Positions 9,849-21,160 are shown, counted from the stretch's first letter. The stretch: DNA of 42,665 nt from Zygnema cylindricum (GCA_037447655.1 JBBHKE010001205.1:90785-133449), one strand, 5' to 3'. The notes: generated by a model not told the origin, from the letters alone. Translations and numbers: made by a program.

Positions 9849-12800
9849 CTACTACAGATTAACAAATTGCGATACATTTGCTACATTTTCAAGCACATTG
9901 GTTGCTTGTGGAGGTTTATTCATTTATTTGTTTTTTGGAGATTTATAGGAGAAGGACCATAACCTGACTAACTTTAACTTTAAAAGAATGATTTCCTCGC
10001 TATTTTAATAGCTGTAAGGACTCTGTGTATGCTTCATTGCAACGTTGTCTGAGGCAGGAGCAGCAGTTTCCAATAACCATAGATAGCGTGGATTGCTTGT
10101 TAATACGCATCATAGGACCATACACCGTGTATTTTCATTACCGTCAAGGAATACTAGCGTGAGGTTTTAAATTAGTGTTATTAATTCTGATTCAGTTCCG
10201 AATGACGTGGTTGGTTTTGAACCGTTTAAAGAGTTACTGTTAAGAAAAAGCCAAATTAGTGTCACTGCCACTACTTTGGGATCGAGGGGTAAAATTTAGG
10301 AGCACCGACATAGTGTCATATAAGCTAATAACGATACACAGTGTATAGTTCACCAGCCTCCGGTAATGCTTAGTTGAATGGCCAAAACGGATTTGCTTTT
10401 TCTAACCGTTTTTAATGTGGCTCGTGCTGTCTTATGTTATGCTTCAAAATCGACCCTTCAAACTAGTTTGGTTCAGATTAATGATACTGCTTGGGGCTTG
10501 CATTTCAAAAATCACTTTGATGGATATTTTCGTTCAAGTGTAGTTTCCTCCTGGATGTGCCCATCTTGCATTCAGCTGATATTTTCCCCCATTCAACAGT
10601 CAATAGACTTCTTACTAAACAAACGTTTCGGTCAGATGTTTCTCGTCAAGTACACAGCCCATCGTTGTTAGTGTCAGTTACACTAATTCGGGCGGCTATT
10701 TTTTGACAAAAAATCATAGTGTAGTGTTAACAACATTAGTTCAGGGTGTTGACTACAGGTGCCATGTTTCCGTACACGGAAATAATAAAACATTATAATT
10801 CCTTATTTACACTGATAATTCCTTTACACTAACAGCAAAGGGCAAAGTACACTTTTTCAATCGCACAAAATTACAAAATCTTCAATTACGTTTGTTTACC
10901 CTGTTGGTGAGAACATACTTTATTTATTTGCATCATCATTCAAACTGAATTGGCTATGTAGCTGTTGAACTTTTGTTTACAGCCTTTTTCAACATTTCTT
11001 GTACCTTTTTCTGATTTCATGCTTTTTGGACAAGATTTTGTTTACCATACGAAACAAACTTGCAGTTATTGGTCATTTTGCAAGTGAATATAGCATCAAA
11101 CAGAGAATTGCTGAAGTTACCACTTTCACGACTTTTTTTGGTCAAAAATCATACATTAATAACAACACTATTAACGGGAATGGACTACAATCTGCCACCT
11201 CTCACTATACCAGGTTATTATCATACATTCCAATTTCGCGTTTGCAATTATAAATCCTCGTCTCTAATAGCAATCGACAGTTTATTTAGCAAAATCATTT
11301 TGTTTTCTGTAGTGCAAAAAATGTTATTTTTGACAACGGACGCGACATTTCAATCTTTCGTGTCGCTGATGAGTTAAATGATGCTGTGCAGTCTGTGATA
11401 TGGATTTTGATATGACTGTTATTATTTGGGCGTGCATCCAGCTTTTTTTTTGCTGTTGGTATTGAATGTGAATTAGAGCCATCTGAGATACCTGTGCCAA
11501 TAGAAATTCGAGGGTACAGAATGAGACCTTTAATGGCCGACTAATTTCGATTAAAATCAGTTTCACTTTGATTTTTGTGAAGTGTGTTTCACGGTCTTGG
11601 TATCAATTTCTAGGAATTGGTGATGGCAAACAGTGTCCCTTGTTCTTCCATTCAAACTTGTATGGCTGTTAATTCATTCCTACGGTTGTGAATTCGTTTA
11701 AGCTTGAAGGAGACTTTTGACAACATGTTAATGTTATAAACTGGCCTGGTCTACCGCATTTTCTTCAGCTGATTGACTTGAGGTAGCGCACAAATGATTT
11801 TGGCTATTAACTAATTGCACAAGATTTTCCTTCACCTGACCTTTCAGTTCAGCCCTGACGAATATTGGAATTTATGTTGGTATTCCATTTTATTGGAACT
11901 TATTTTGCAGGCATATGCTCAATTCAAAGAGGTGCTTGGGAAGCTGAAGGAACCATCTACAAGATCTAATGCTCGAAGGTACGATTTTTTTTTTTCAATT
12001 TTTTTCTTCTTATTCCTTGTTTGAGCCCACCATTCTCATTTGACGAGTTTTGTTGTTTTACGTTGTCTAACTAATAATCGAAAATAAGGCAGACTTTGGT
12101 GGCCAGTTCGGCAAGAGTGGCATGAAGAAGAGGCAAAAGCAGTTATACTTTTAGAACGATTCCAGAATTTGAAAGGCATTTCAAATGGTGGGAACCTTTC
12201 TTTGAAGAACCATGACAGGGTTAATTTTTCATGGGAGTTAGGACTTTTTTAAGAATCAATCTTGCTGTCGTCAGCAAAAAGACTTAATGTGCTTTTACAT
12301 AAGTCAGTTCAGTGCATTTCAGTTACAATGTGAGTTCGGTGCGTTTCAATTACGGTACATTTCAGTTACAGTTCAGTTCAATTTTGCTGAGACAGTGTCT
12401 ATTCTCTCTGCTTGAGATTGTTTTGACAGGTTTCTGGCTGCTGTGGAAAACACCATGAATGAGGAATGTCAAGGTGATGATGCTGTTGCAAAGTACCACT
12501 TTCGAATTCACCAACTGGTACTTGGCGATGGTGATAGTGAGGACAACGGGAAGGGTACAGAATTTCCACAACCCTATAACAACCTGCTGGCAGACTCTTC
12601 TACTTTCATTATGTTTGTAAACCAAGTTTTTTTTTTTTTTTCCCTTTCATCATGTACACAGAAATTCATAATGCTTTATGTGCATTGCACCACACTTTTT
12701 TGCATTTATTACATTTTATAGCCTATTGCATTTGTTTCATTGATTTAAGGTTCTTGTGCATTGCATCTATGCTCTACAAAAAGTTGAAATTTCTTGATTT

Positions 12801-15331
12801 TTTTTTTGGTTTGTTTGTATCATATGGGCGCAGAAAATGCCAAAAACGAGTACAGCCACTGTCGTCAAACGCTAACTTTGCTAGAAATGAGTAGTATTTT
12901 TGTCCCGGAAAATTGGTCCTTTACTTTCTATGAAGGTCTTTGTAGACACTCAGATCCAGGTTTTCAAGATCGCAATATTACAGAACTTGGTTGTGGAAAT
13001 GGCTGGATTTCCATAGCAATGGCTGACAGATGGGCTCCTGGAAAGGTGAGAAATTTAGCGTTTATATCGTCTGTTTTTCTTAAAACTCGCGTAGAAGAGT
13101 TTCTTTCTTTCGCCAATTTGGAAAGAACTTGTTGACTCCCTCACTTTCATCAGAAGCTTCCTGAATTCCTAAAGCTACGCCGCCCATCGCTATCAAAATA
13201 GCACTAATTTGGTCATGCTTTTTTTAGCCGAAAGTTATGAAATAATGATAATAACACTATCTAAGGGAGTGACCTATAATCTGCTACGTCTCCGTATACT
13301 ACCATATCCCACACTAAATTAGTAATATACATTTTAATGTCGCACACGCTAATGATTCCTTTTATAGCGACAGTCGGTGTAGTTGTCATGATGTGTTATG
13401 TCACCGTAGATTTCTGTTGGCAAGGATTGCATGTATACAATACAAGTTCACACAATTTCGTATTTGTCTTTTCATATCAGATTCGGCCACATTAGCTCAT
13501 ATTATTTGATTAATTGAGCTGCTTTATTTGGCTAAAGAAGCCTTGTCCAGGTAGAAAATTATTGTTGTCCAGACGTATATATAGTGGTCAATGTAGTATG
13601 TCCTTGTCCTTGAATTATGGTGAAACATTTTGCAGGTTTATGGCCTTGATATCAACCCTCGGGCAATCAAGGTAGCTTGGATTAATCTTTACTTAAACGC
13701 TCTTCGTCCGGATGGTACCGTTATTATTGATAGTGAAGGAAAGTCACTTTTGGACAGGGTGGAGTTCCATGTCTCGGACCTTTTGGAATATATCAAAGAA
13801 AGGAAAATCTTGTTGGATCGAGTTGTTGGTTGCATACCTCAGGTATGGATACAAAATCTTTCGAGTTCAAAATCTGTGTAATATTAAGATGTGTAGTAGG
13901 AGTAAAAACATTTGACTTTTCAATCATTTTGTTTTTATTGTTCCGTACTGCCTTGCTGACCGTTCTTATATCCAAATTGAGTTAATCTTTATTTTATGAC
14001 GGTTTGATTTTATTGGGATTATAATCCGTATTTCCGTTTATGGCTACAGGTGCTGAGCCCGGATCCGGAAGTGACTCTCCAAATCGTTTCAGAGACAATG
14101 AGTGAAGAATTTCTGTATTCGTTAAGCAATTATTGTGGGTTGCAGGTATTTGTTCTGATCTTTTCCCTTGATGCAAAGTATTTAAAGAGAAGCATTTCTA
14201 CAGATGGCGGGTTCGAAACAAAACTTGTTATTTTAATTTTCAACCGTCATTGGTAAAATGAAGGCCAGTTAATCCTCATTTATGTTTGACCGTGTTTACT
14301 AAATGGATAAAACATAATTGCATTGCATTATATTTCCTAAAAAAAACATCATTCTTGTTTGGAAAATTGCTATTATAATAATATTCATATCTAACCAACC
14401 TTAATTGGTACCATCTAGGCTTAGTGTAATCTATTTATATATTTTTAGGAAGAGAATCACTTACACCTCTGACCACAATAACTCTGGACCATAAACAAGG
14501 AAAGGTAACAAGGCCAACAAGGCATATTATATATATATATATATGTTATATTCATGTATTTGTATCTATCTATGTTATATAAATTAGTGTGGATAACAGT
14601 GTACTACAGAGAAAATATATACGGGGACAATGATTTTTTTTAGGTGGTCAGTGAAGGTAATTGTTAATTCATTTTACAACAGCATTTGTCCATCTACACT
14701 ACTATTGTGAGCGATGTGACCCTTAAGCTTTGTTCTCTTAAGCCTTCAAGTGTATTTAATCTGGTCCATACAAATTTGGGTTCAAGATATTGCGACAATT
14801 TGGTTTGAATAAATAATGAACAGAAGGAAAATTCATTTAGGCAACAAGCGTCAATGTAAAGAAACATGCCAATCCCCAATCTAACCTATCAGTGTGTCCA
14901 AACTAAAAATGTTTGGCGGTTAAAAAAATAAAATGAAAATCGACAGATAGAGAGAGGTCATATGGAAATTCGGCTCCCTCACCAGCTTAGTGTCATTGGC
15001 GAATCGTCTCTGTCGATTATAGTAAATGAATTTGTGAAAATTTGGAAATTTAACTCTGAGGAAGTTTGGAGACTTGTGGAGTTTTTGGAGATTTTCGGTG
15101 ATATTAAATGAAATTAATGTAGGTAATTGCTTTGTGTTTCAGGGGTTTGTCGAGGACCAGTTTGGATTAGGCCTTATTGCCAGAGCAGTAGAGGAAGCTA
15201 TAGAGGTAATCAAACCAGCTGGAGCTCTCATTCTTAATATGGGAGGACGACCAGGACAAGCGGTTTGTGAACGGTTATTTCGACGAAGAGGATTCCACAT
15301 ACAACCTTTATGGCACACGAGAGTAAACCAG
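9565..15331 (+). CDS. MMT: Methionine S-methyltransferase, N-terminal methyltransferase domain (7 exons, C-terminal part missing)
   Basis: MMT makes S-methylmethionine from methionine and S-adenosylmethionine in the cytosol. Exons read: 9565-9633, 11911-11978, 12430-12554, 12834-13045, 13636-13842, 14050-14145 and 15143-15331, totalling 322 in-frame codons. All introns are GT..AG and no stop interrupts them. Diagnostic motifs are SSIFVPENWSFTFYEGL (residues 107-123), SAM-binding motif ELGCGNG (138-144), GLDINPRA, GCIPQ (223-227, in place of NPPY) and GFVEDQFGLGLIARAVEE followed by NMGGRPGQ. The start is the first ATG, giving FLENCKESGNAAYAQF as expected for the family. Complete plant MMT is about 1080 residues with a long aminotransferase-like second half; none of that half occurs in the window. 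After residue 322 the next in-phase exons belong to an ABCC transporter. It may be a chimeric gene, a truncated duplicate or a pseudogene with intact exons. Intron 1 (2.3 kb) holds interspersed repeats. Confidence 0.93.
10060..11250. repeat. Interspersed repeat inside MMT intron 1, related to 39414-40110
   Basis: Blocks here match the TatC intron 1 segment in the same order. Examples are gcgtgaggtttt (10159) with gcttgaggttta (39463), ttccgaatgacgtggttggtt with tttcaaatgacgtggctgatt, a tttaggagcaccgacatagtgt block with tttaggggcacccatacagtgt, and tggccaaaacgg with related text. A weaker second block at 11060-11240 repeats the tttttggtcaaaaatcat motif. Boundaries are diffuse. No coding domain is visible, so this is probably an old non-autonomous transposon family. 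Confidence 0.55.
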
Positions 15332-15728
15332 GTGACTTATAACTGATAAAAATAAGCATTTTTCCTGTCGAGAGTTATCACACAAACTGAGAGCCTGGTT
15401 TAAAAAGTATTGTATTTTAGCATTTATTTCGAAACAATATTATGCTAAAGAAACCCACATTATAGTAGTGATAAGCCCTAAGAGAATTTGTGAATATCTG
15501 GACTACCTGTAACAACGCAGTGTTCGGCGTTCCAGTTTTTTTTCTCTTGCCTAGTTATTTGAACCAAGTGGCATTTTTGTTTCTCGAAATGAACAAAGCC
15601 AAAACCGTTTTCATTTCTGCAAGTAGGAAGTCTGTGTAAATACGACTCAAGTACAAATGAAGTACAAATAGATCATACAAGAGTATGAAAAAGTTAGATT
15701 TTAGTACACATGAAGTTACACACTTCAG

Positions 15729-16225
15729 GCTATGCAATCAGATGAGCCAGGATGGCACGGATATGTTTATGCTACTGCAATTTTCTTTGGAATTGTAAGT
15801 AAATTTTATGTTTTTTTTTTTTGCTTTAATTACCAGTTGAAACTGCCTGTTGAGGAAATGTGTTCCTTATGATGATTTAGTAGATGCTCAATTTACCGAA
15901 ACGACTCTGATTCAACTACAATTTTCAAACTTTGCGAGGATTTTTTTGTTCGTTATCTTCGCTGTCGGTTGTCTTTTGTCTTCTTGTCTTATTGTAAGCG
16001 AGGACATTTTGACTGAAGCTCTATGCCTCTTGCTTAAGTCTCTCAAACGACTTTTTGGACTGACTTAGCTTTATCAATGTTTAGAATTAACAATGCAAAG
16101 GCTTTAAACTAAAAAATACTGAATAGAATGCGTTATGCTGTTTTTACCAGGTTGGTGGTGTATTGTTCGATGCTCAATTTTTTACAAACGTTCAACGAGT
16201 TGGATTTCAAATTCGCCAAGCACTA
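15729..16225 (+). pseudogene. ABCC (MRP-type) ABC transporter fragment: two exons of a transmembrane domain
   Basis: The exons are 15729-15794 (22 codons) and 16151-16225 (25 codons), both phase 0, with good acceptors (cacttcag, tttaccag) and donors (gtaagt in both). They translate to AMQSDEPGWHGYVYATAIFF and on through GVLFDAQFFTNVQRVGFQIR. This is the TMD1 segment of plant ABCC transporters: one membrane helix followed by the conserved QYF-x-N-V-x-R-V-G-x-x-[IL]-R cytoplasmic stretch, normally continuing into the AAVFRKSLRL motif. Neither the preceding nor the following ABCC exons are in the window, nor is any nucleotide-binding domain. A frame running on past 16225 meets a stop at about 16282. 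The two exons follow MMT exon 7 in phase, so a spliced chimera of 369 codons is formally possible. I call it a fragment because an ABCC protein of about 1500 residues cannot be encoded here. Confidence 0.8.
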
Positions 16226-16372
16226 GTAAGTAAATTGAAATTTGGCCCGTCTTTAGTTCTTTTCGCCATTATCGCAGTAATTTAAGCCTACTTAATCTAT
16301 CTTTATTTAATTATATTGTGCGATTTTTTCTATCCTGACCTCTGTTGTCGTTTTGGAAAGCTTTCAGTCTCA

Positions 16373-16560
16373 TAGCAGCGCAGCTTCTTTACAGAGAAAG
16401 CAGCGCAGCTGCTATACAGACAGAGCAGCGCAGCGGCTATACAACAGAGCAGCGCAGCTGCTATACAGCAGAGCAGCTGCTATACAGCAGAGCAGCTGCT
16501 ATACAGCAGAGCAGCGCAGCAGCAGAGCAGCGCAGCAGCGAAGCTGCAACACAGACAGGA
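16373..16560 (+). repeat. Imperfect tandem repeat of AGCAGCGCAGCTGCTATAC units
   Basis: At least eight imperfect units of about 18-30 bp are built from agcagcgcagc and tgctatacag blocks. Both read phases look open, giving Gln/Ala/Ser-rich peptides, which is a by-product of the repeat. The array begins 150 bp after the last ABCC exon, just where the next exon of that gene would be expected. Confidence 0.75.
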
Positions 16561-16683
16561 CAAGGCAACCACGATTATATTTGATATGGTCCGTACGGAC
16601 AACGCAACGTCTGATATTCTTAATGTGATTCTGTACTGGACAGAGCAACTGCGATAGATACGATTCTAGTCAACTTAGTGGGA

Positions 16684-16735
16684 ACTCAGTGGTAGCTCAG
16701 TGGTAGCTCAGTGGTAGCTCAGTGGTAGCTTAGTA
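16684..16735 (+). repeat. 12-bp tandem repeat (ctcagtggtagc), four units
   Basis: The sequence reads actcagtggtagctcagtgg and repeats with period 12 before decaying to gcttagtatt. Each unit contains TAGCTCAGTGG, which fits the tRNA A-box consensus; no B-box or tRNA fold was found nearby. Confidence 0.7.
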
Positions 16736-17700
16736 TTATCTTGGCAGCTTGACGTACCTCTCAGGTACACTAGTATTGACCGGTACAACACAAGTATAAG
16801 ACTTAGGACTCATAACATATAATGTATCCAGACTTCCAAGTAGTAAAACTGCAGACAGTTTTTGGGAAACTTCTGAGTATTATATCTTGAGTGTTGTCGG
16901 GTCAATTGTGCTATAACTTTGGGAGTTATTAGTGTTTATTCTACTCTATATTCTGATAGAGTTTTGTGAGGTTTGGATGCTTGTATAAGAAGTGGTGAGC
17001 ACTTAAGAACAGCTGTTTGGTAGGATTTTTGATAGCTTCTGAGAGTGTATCATGTCTACTTCTACTACTGCTGCTCCTCCACCTGCACCGGTGGTTGTAG
17101 AACAACAACCTCATTATTGGTTTTCTGGGGTTTCTTGCGAATCAGAATGTTTGTTTTTGCCAGGTTATAAAACTAGATAACATTCATTCGTTCAAAGATT
17201 CCTCCCATTTATGATTTCTGACTCAGTTTGTTTTTTACTAAACCATTGGTTATAAATGAGAATGCTTCACTATTCATCGTTATTCATATTCATAATAGAG
17301 TTCAAAATTGTAATTGAGCCAAAAAATAGAGTCAAAAAGGAGTGGATAGTATGTCGCCACAACACCCAAAACTAAATTAGTGACGCTGAAATTATTATTT
17401 GCTCATTTTGATTAATCTTAGTAAAGGAAATTCGTCTTAATTCATCCTTGGGAAGTACAAAGTATTTTATATCAATTTATTTAGGATGCAACTAAAAAAG
17501 GTTGTTGTACGCATCGCCCTGGTAGGAACATGATGTAGTTAATACATAAAACTTTTTCTGGCTTATATTTTTATTGTGCCATTAACTTTCAGAATGTAAG
17601 TACTGAATGTCATAAATGGAGGACCATAACCTGTTGAGATTGGCGAAAAATGGCATAAGAGACAAATGATTTCAAAGAATTTGAGCTCAGAATAGTTGAA
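16736..17700. other. Unassigned sequence, possibly 5' part of a retroelement
   Basis: An ATG at 17052 opens a short Ser/Thr/Pro-rich frame (MSTSTTAAPPPAPVVVEQQP, continuing about 17 more codons) after a leader-like stretch, as seen at the start of some copia gag genes. It loses coding character at about 17160, and no LTR pair or primer-binding site was identified. The rest (17161-17700) is AT-rich without recognisable features. Confidence 0.25.
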
Positions 17701-18485
17701 TAAGGGTGTGTCCCCATGTGCATAAGTAAGGGTTTTTTCCTGTCGTTTTGCTGTAAAACTTAGCGCCGTACTGCCTAAGTTGCAACCGTACGAAGGAATC
17801 ACAAATTTGTAGAGTACAATTTGCGTCATCCCTGAACTTAGGATGTACGAAAATTTGTCGTCTTGTGCTTTTCGACCCACTTCGACGACAAAAAACGTCA
17901 TCTTCAACCTTATCTTTAAAACACATGCGCGATGTGATTTAAAATTAGGTTTTTTCGATTGACAAATAGGAACATACTTTCGCACGTGCCGTAAATTTCG
18001 ACAAAAATCCTACGATTTCCAAGGACAAAGAAAAGTACATAGTTCGCTATGTTTTGTCCGTTTGCGTTCTAATACGACAAAGATAAGTACACAATTTGTT
18101 TGGATTTGTCCGTTTTTGCTAGTACGGATTTCTTTTTTTGCAGGGGTCTTCAAATTACGATGCCATTTCACGTCGAGCGGACAGGCGACGCGAAGACAAA
18201 GCGCATCTTCTTCGACCGTGAAATTGCACAGGCTGGAAGGCGCTACGTCTACAATGTCACGGTAAGACATGCGACGTCACACGCAGGTACAAAAAACAAC
18301 GTGCGACCACAGATTGTAGACGTTGACAACCGTCACAGGTACTGTCGACGTATACAATCGTCACAAGCGTAAGTTACGATTTCGTCCTTACAGACATAGG
18401 GACACTTGAACAGCGGGTCCGGCGGATCCGCGCTAAAATACAAAGTAATTTCGCTAAGTTACAAGTACATGGGGACACACCCTAA
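17701..18485. mobile_element. Non-autonomous DNA transposon with terminal inverted repeats (about 785 bp)
   Basis: The left end AGGGTGTGTCCCCATGT (17703-17719) is mirrored at the right end, acatggggacacaccct (18467-18483). Inside, further ACGT-, gacgtc- and gtccg-rich stretches give short frames on both strands but no transposase motif. A clean target-site duplication was not found; TA lies next to both termini. A related right terminus occurs at 8692-8711, so the family has more than one copy in this window. Confidence 0.7.
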
Positions 18486-19068
18486 GATACATTTAGAGAG
18501 AAGCTATATTTTCTACAGCGTGTTTCTGTAGGAAAAGACAAAACTAACTTTCACCCTGTACGACTAGGAAAGCACCAGGAATTAGCGGGGACAGTAGGAC
18601 TAAATACTAAATACTAAATATGGACCAATGGACAGAAAGACAGAAAATCAATTTGACAAAGCAGAGTATAGAGAGACAACCCGACTAACATAATAGCTGG
18701 CATTAGTTTATAGAGACAAAGTGCGCGAACAACAAATGACAGAAAAGGACAAAATAGTGTAGGTACCACACAGAAAGACAAAGTAGTATAACACTGTGCT
18801 AAGTAGAGGCAAAAAAAGATTAAATAATTTCAACCGTATGACGTGTAAAACATTGGCGTGTAACAGGCCAACCATGGGAGAGGTGGCCGAGCTTTTGTCC
18901 AATGATACGTTAAGTGACCAGCAGGTAGGATAAAAACAACCTATCATCATCATCATCATCATCAGAATCATCATCATTTTTGGTAATCATATCGTAGCCC
19001 TTTCAATCATCATCACTGAAATGATATTTTAATTAACCAGCAGGTAAGGCAAAAGACTATCATCATCA
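18486..19068. other. Gene-free stretch with (ATC)n microsatellite
   Basis: Short catcat arrays occur at 18944-18978 and 19060-19068, with two related gaccagcaggta and aaccagcaggta blocks around 18918 and 19034 suggesting a decayed duplication. No coding potential was recognised. Confidence 0.6.
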
Positions 19069-19076
19069 TTTTAGTT

Positions 19077-19531
19077 CATAGTTCAAAAGTAGGCGTTTTT
19101 TGGTAGGCCTTTTGTAGGCCGCCTTTAGCGTAAGTTGTGTTACGGGCTTTCCATGTGATCTTCTTAGATCGCTACTTTCATCAGCGACCGTCCGATCGTC
19201 CGAATCTGACGATAGTCCTATCGTAAGTTGTGTTATGGGCTTTTCATGTGATCTTCTTAGATCGTTACTTTCATCAACGACCGTCAGATCATCCGAATCT
19301 GACGGTTTAAATTAAAAGTCGCTCAAAACTCACAGAAAAATATTTTTTTGTCCGATTTTTTTTTCAAATTTAGACATGACGTTTAATTCTCTATCGATCC
19401 ATGCGCAACTCAACCCTGTTACTATTTTATTTCATTTTGCGGCCAATACAATATGGGTCTTAAGGCCATATTGTATGTTTTGCATACAATAGGCATATTG
19501 TATGGGCGTACGGTCACCTACTTTTGAACTG
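19077..19531. mobile_element. Small hAT-like inverted-repeat element (455 bp) with 8-bp target duplication
   Basis: The left end reads CATAGTTCAAAAGTAGG and the right end, in reverse complement, CAGTTCAAAAGTAGG; they differ by a 2-bp insertion. The sequence TTTTAGTT directly flanks both sides (19069-19076 and 19532-19539). An 8-bp duplication is typical of hAT transposons. The interior consists mainly of a 93-bp tandem duplication (19129-19221 and 19222-19314) with no coding capacity, so it is a MITE-type element. Confidence 0.75.
19129..19314. repeat. 93-bp tandem duplication inside the 19077 element
   Basis: Two units begin cgtaagttgtgtta and run through tgtgatcttcttagatcg, each containing an internal palindromic arrangement around gatcttcttagatc and a gac..gtc half. 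They differ at scattered positions, many of them C/T or G/A changes. Confidence 0.8.
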
Positions 19532-19539
19532 TTTTAGTT

Positions 19540-21150
19540 GTAGTCATCGTGATTGTTGTCTTCATCATACATGTTAACGTTATTTTTACCGTTATCGTCT
19601 TCGTGAGACCTACACAATCGACTCTCGGTGGAATTTTTTGTCTATTAAAAGCTATGTCCGGAAGTTTATGGGACTGATGAATTACTTTTTTTTTATGTAA
19701 CTTCTTATATAACCGTTTCCAGGATCGTTATTCGTAAAGGCTGAAGTGACTGGACTTTCAAATTCTCTACCGTCAACATTCTTTGTATATTGATACTAAT
19801 ATATTCCTTACTTTTTTTACCTTGTGTTGTGTCAGCGAATTTAAATAAATCACTTATTTCTCGTACCTTCTTTTTTAGAAAGCATGAATTTTGAGTAAAC
19901 TTAGGTTCTTTTAAGATCCGGGCATGTTCAAATTCTCTTAATAACGCCGAAATGTCTCTCAAGCTTTTATGACTTTTTCCGTGTTTTCCTTTCTCAATTT
20001 ATTTCTTTTTTCTTCCTTTGTCTTTTGCAGCTTGAAAGGCAGTGGCCTTGACTCGTGGAAAATACGAAAGGTGTCCTCTTTAGTGAAATGCTCCGATTTG
20101 ATTCGGTCGGAAAAGATTATACGGATGCGATGTACCAACTCGACATGCAACAACACCTGGCCGTGGCCTGGTCCGACGACACCTGTCGGTCAACATAAAA
20201 GACGAAAATAGAAAACGCTACAGTAGTATCTTTTTTAAATGTACTCTTTAATCAAATGCTAAGATTCGATCCGATCGAAGAAGAACATGTGACGCTGACC
20301 CCAATCGGTTGAAATAGAAACTCCTAAAAAGTAAAAATCAATTAACACCACTATTTTTAAATCTTTTGTCAGAGCAAAGTGCGATGGAGGAGGGAGGGAG
20401 GAAGGGCAAAAAACAAGTACATAGTTTTATTGCATTTTTTCTTAGAGTTTCATATTCTGATAAAAAATTAAGTGGAATCCTTAGTGGCGAGTAAGGGACC
20501 TCGCTAACAATAGTTCCCACGGTTGTGTTTACAAAGTCCGTTAAACGACAGATTTTGTACAGAAAAGCAACTGTGGGGATCATTAGAAAGTGATACACAA
20601 TACCTTTTTTTTTTATAACACTGCTTTTCCTTAGCTTTTTTTTTGACTAAGCGTTAGTGTACAGCTCGGACGGAAAAACTGTCCTTTTGCTAAAGCAAAG
20701 TCAAACCAAAGTCAAAGCAGGTTAAAAAGAAAAGGTAAAAAAGGAAAGATAAAAAGGAAAAGGTTATTTTTTTTGTTTCTCTTTGTGTTGTCTTCATCAA
20801 AATTTTGAGTTTTTGTTGGTTAAAGCAAGAGATAAAAAGTGGAAAGAACATGTGTCCACCACTAGCGAAATAATAGCTAGTTACACTCCCTGAATAACAT
20901 GACCCTGGATTTTTTTTGTTTTTTTACTGGATGGAAAATCAGTTGTTATTTTTGCAGCACAAGTTTAAATTTTAATGACAGGTGGTTTGGAGGATCAATT
21001 TGTATCTGGGGAACTTTCAAGTCTCGCGTTTTGACCGTATTTGCGCTTAGTGGAGGGAATTATCTTTATCAATGGGCTTTTTTTGATAACTTATTTATTT
21101 GTATGAAACGGGTTGAAATGGACTGTTTACTGTGTATAGTGCGATCCTGT
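19540..21150. other. Gene-free stretch, one short open segment of unknown nature
   Basis: A pyrimidine tract and acceptor-like tcttttgcag (20021-20030) precede a region open in two overlapping frames to 20198 and 20211. One frame starts MLRFDSVGKDYTDAMYQLDM at 20088. I recognise no family. The rest is AT-rich with A/T homopolymers. No gene can be supported. Confidence 0.35.
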
Positions 21151-21160
21151 GTCATTCTTC

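Noticed and set aside
12106-12250. Possible extra MMT exon in intron 2 (frame starting RLWWPVRQEWHEEEAK).
   Set aside because: It fits the splice phase at its 5' end but has no family counterpart, and joining 11978 directly to 12430 gives the expected ARRFL..YHF sequence.
16684-16735. tRNA gene.
   Set aside because: Only A-box-like units; no cloverleaf, anticodon arm or B-box found.
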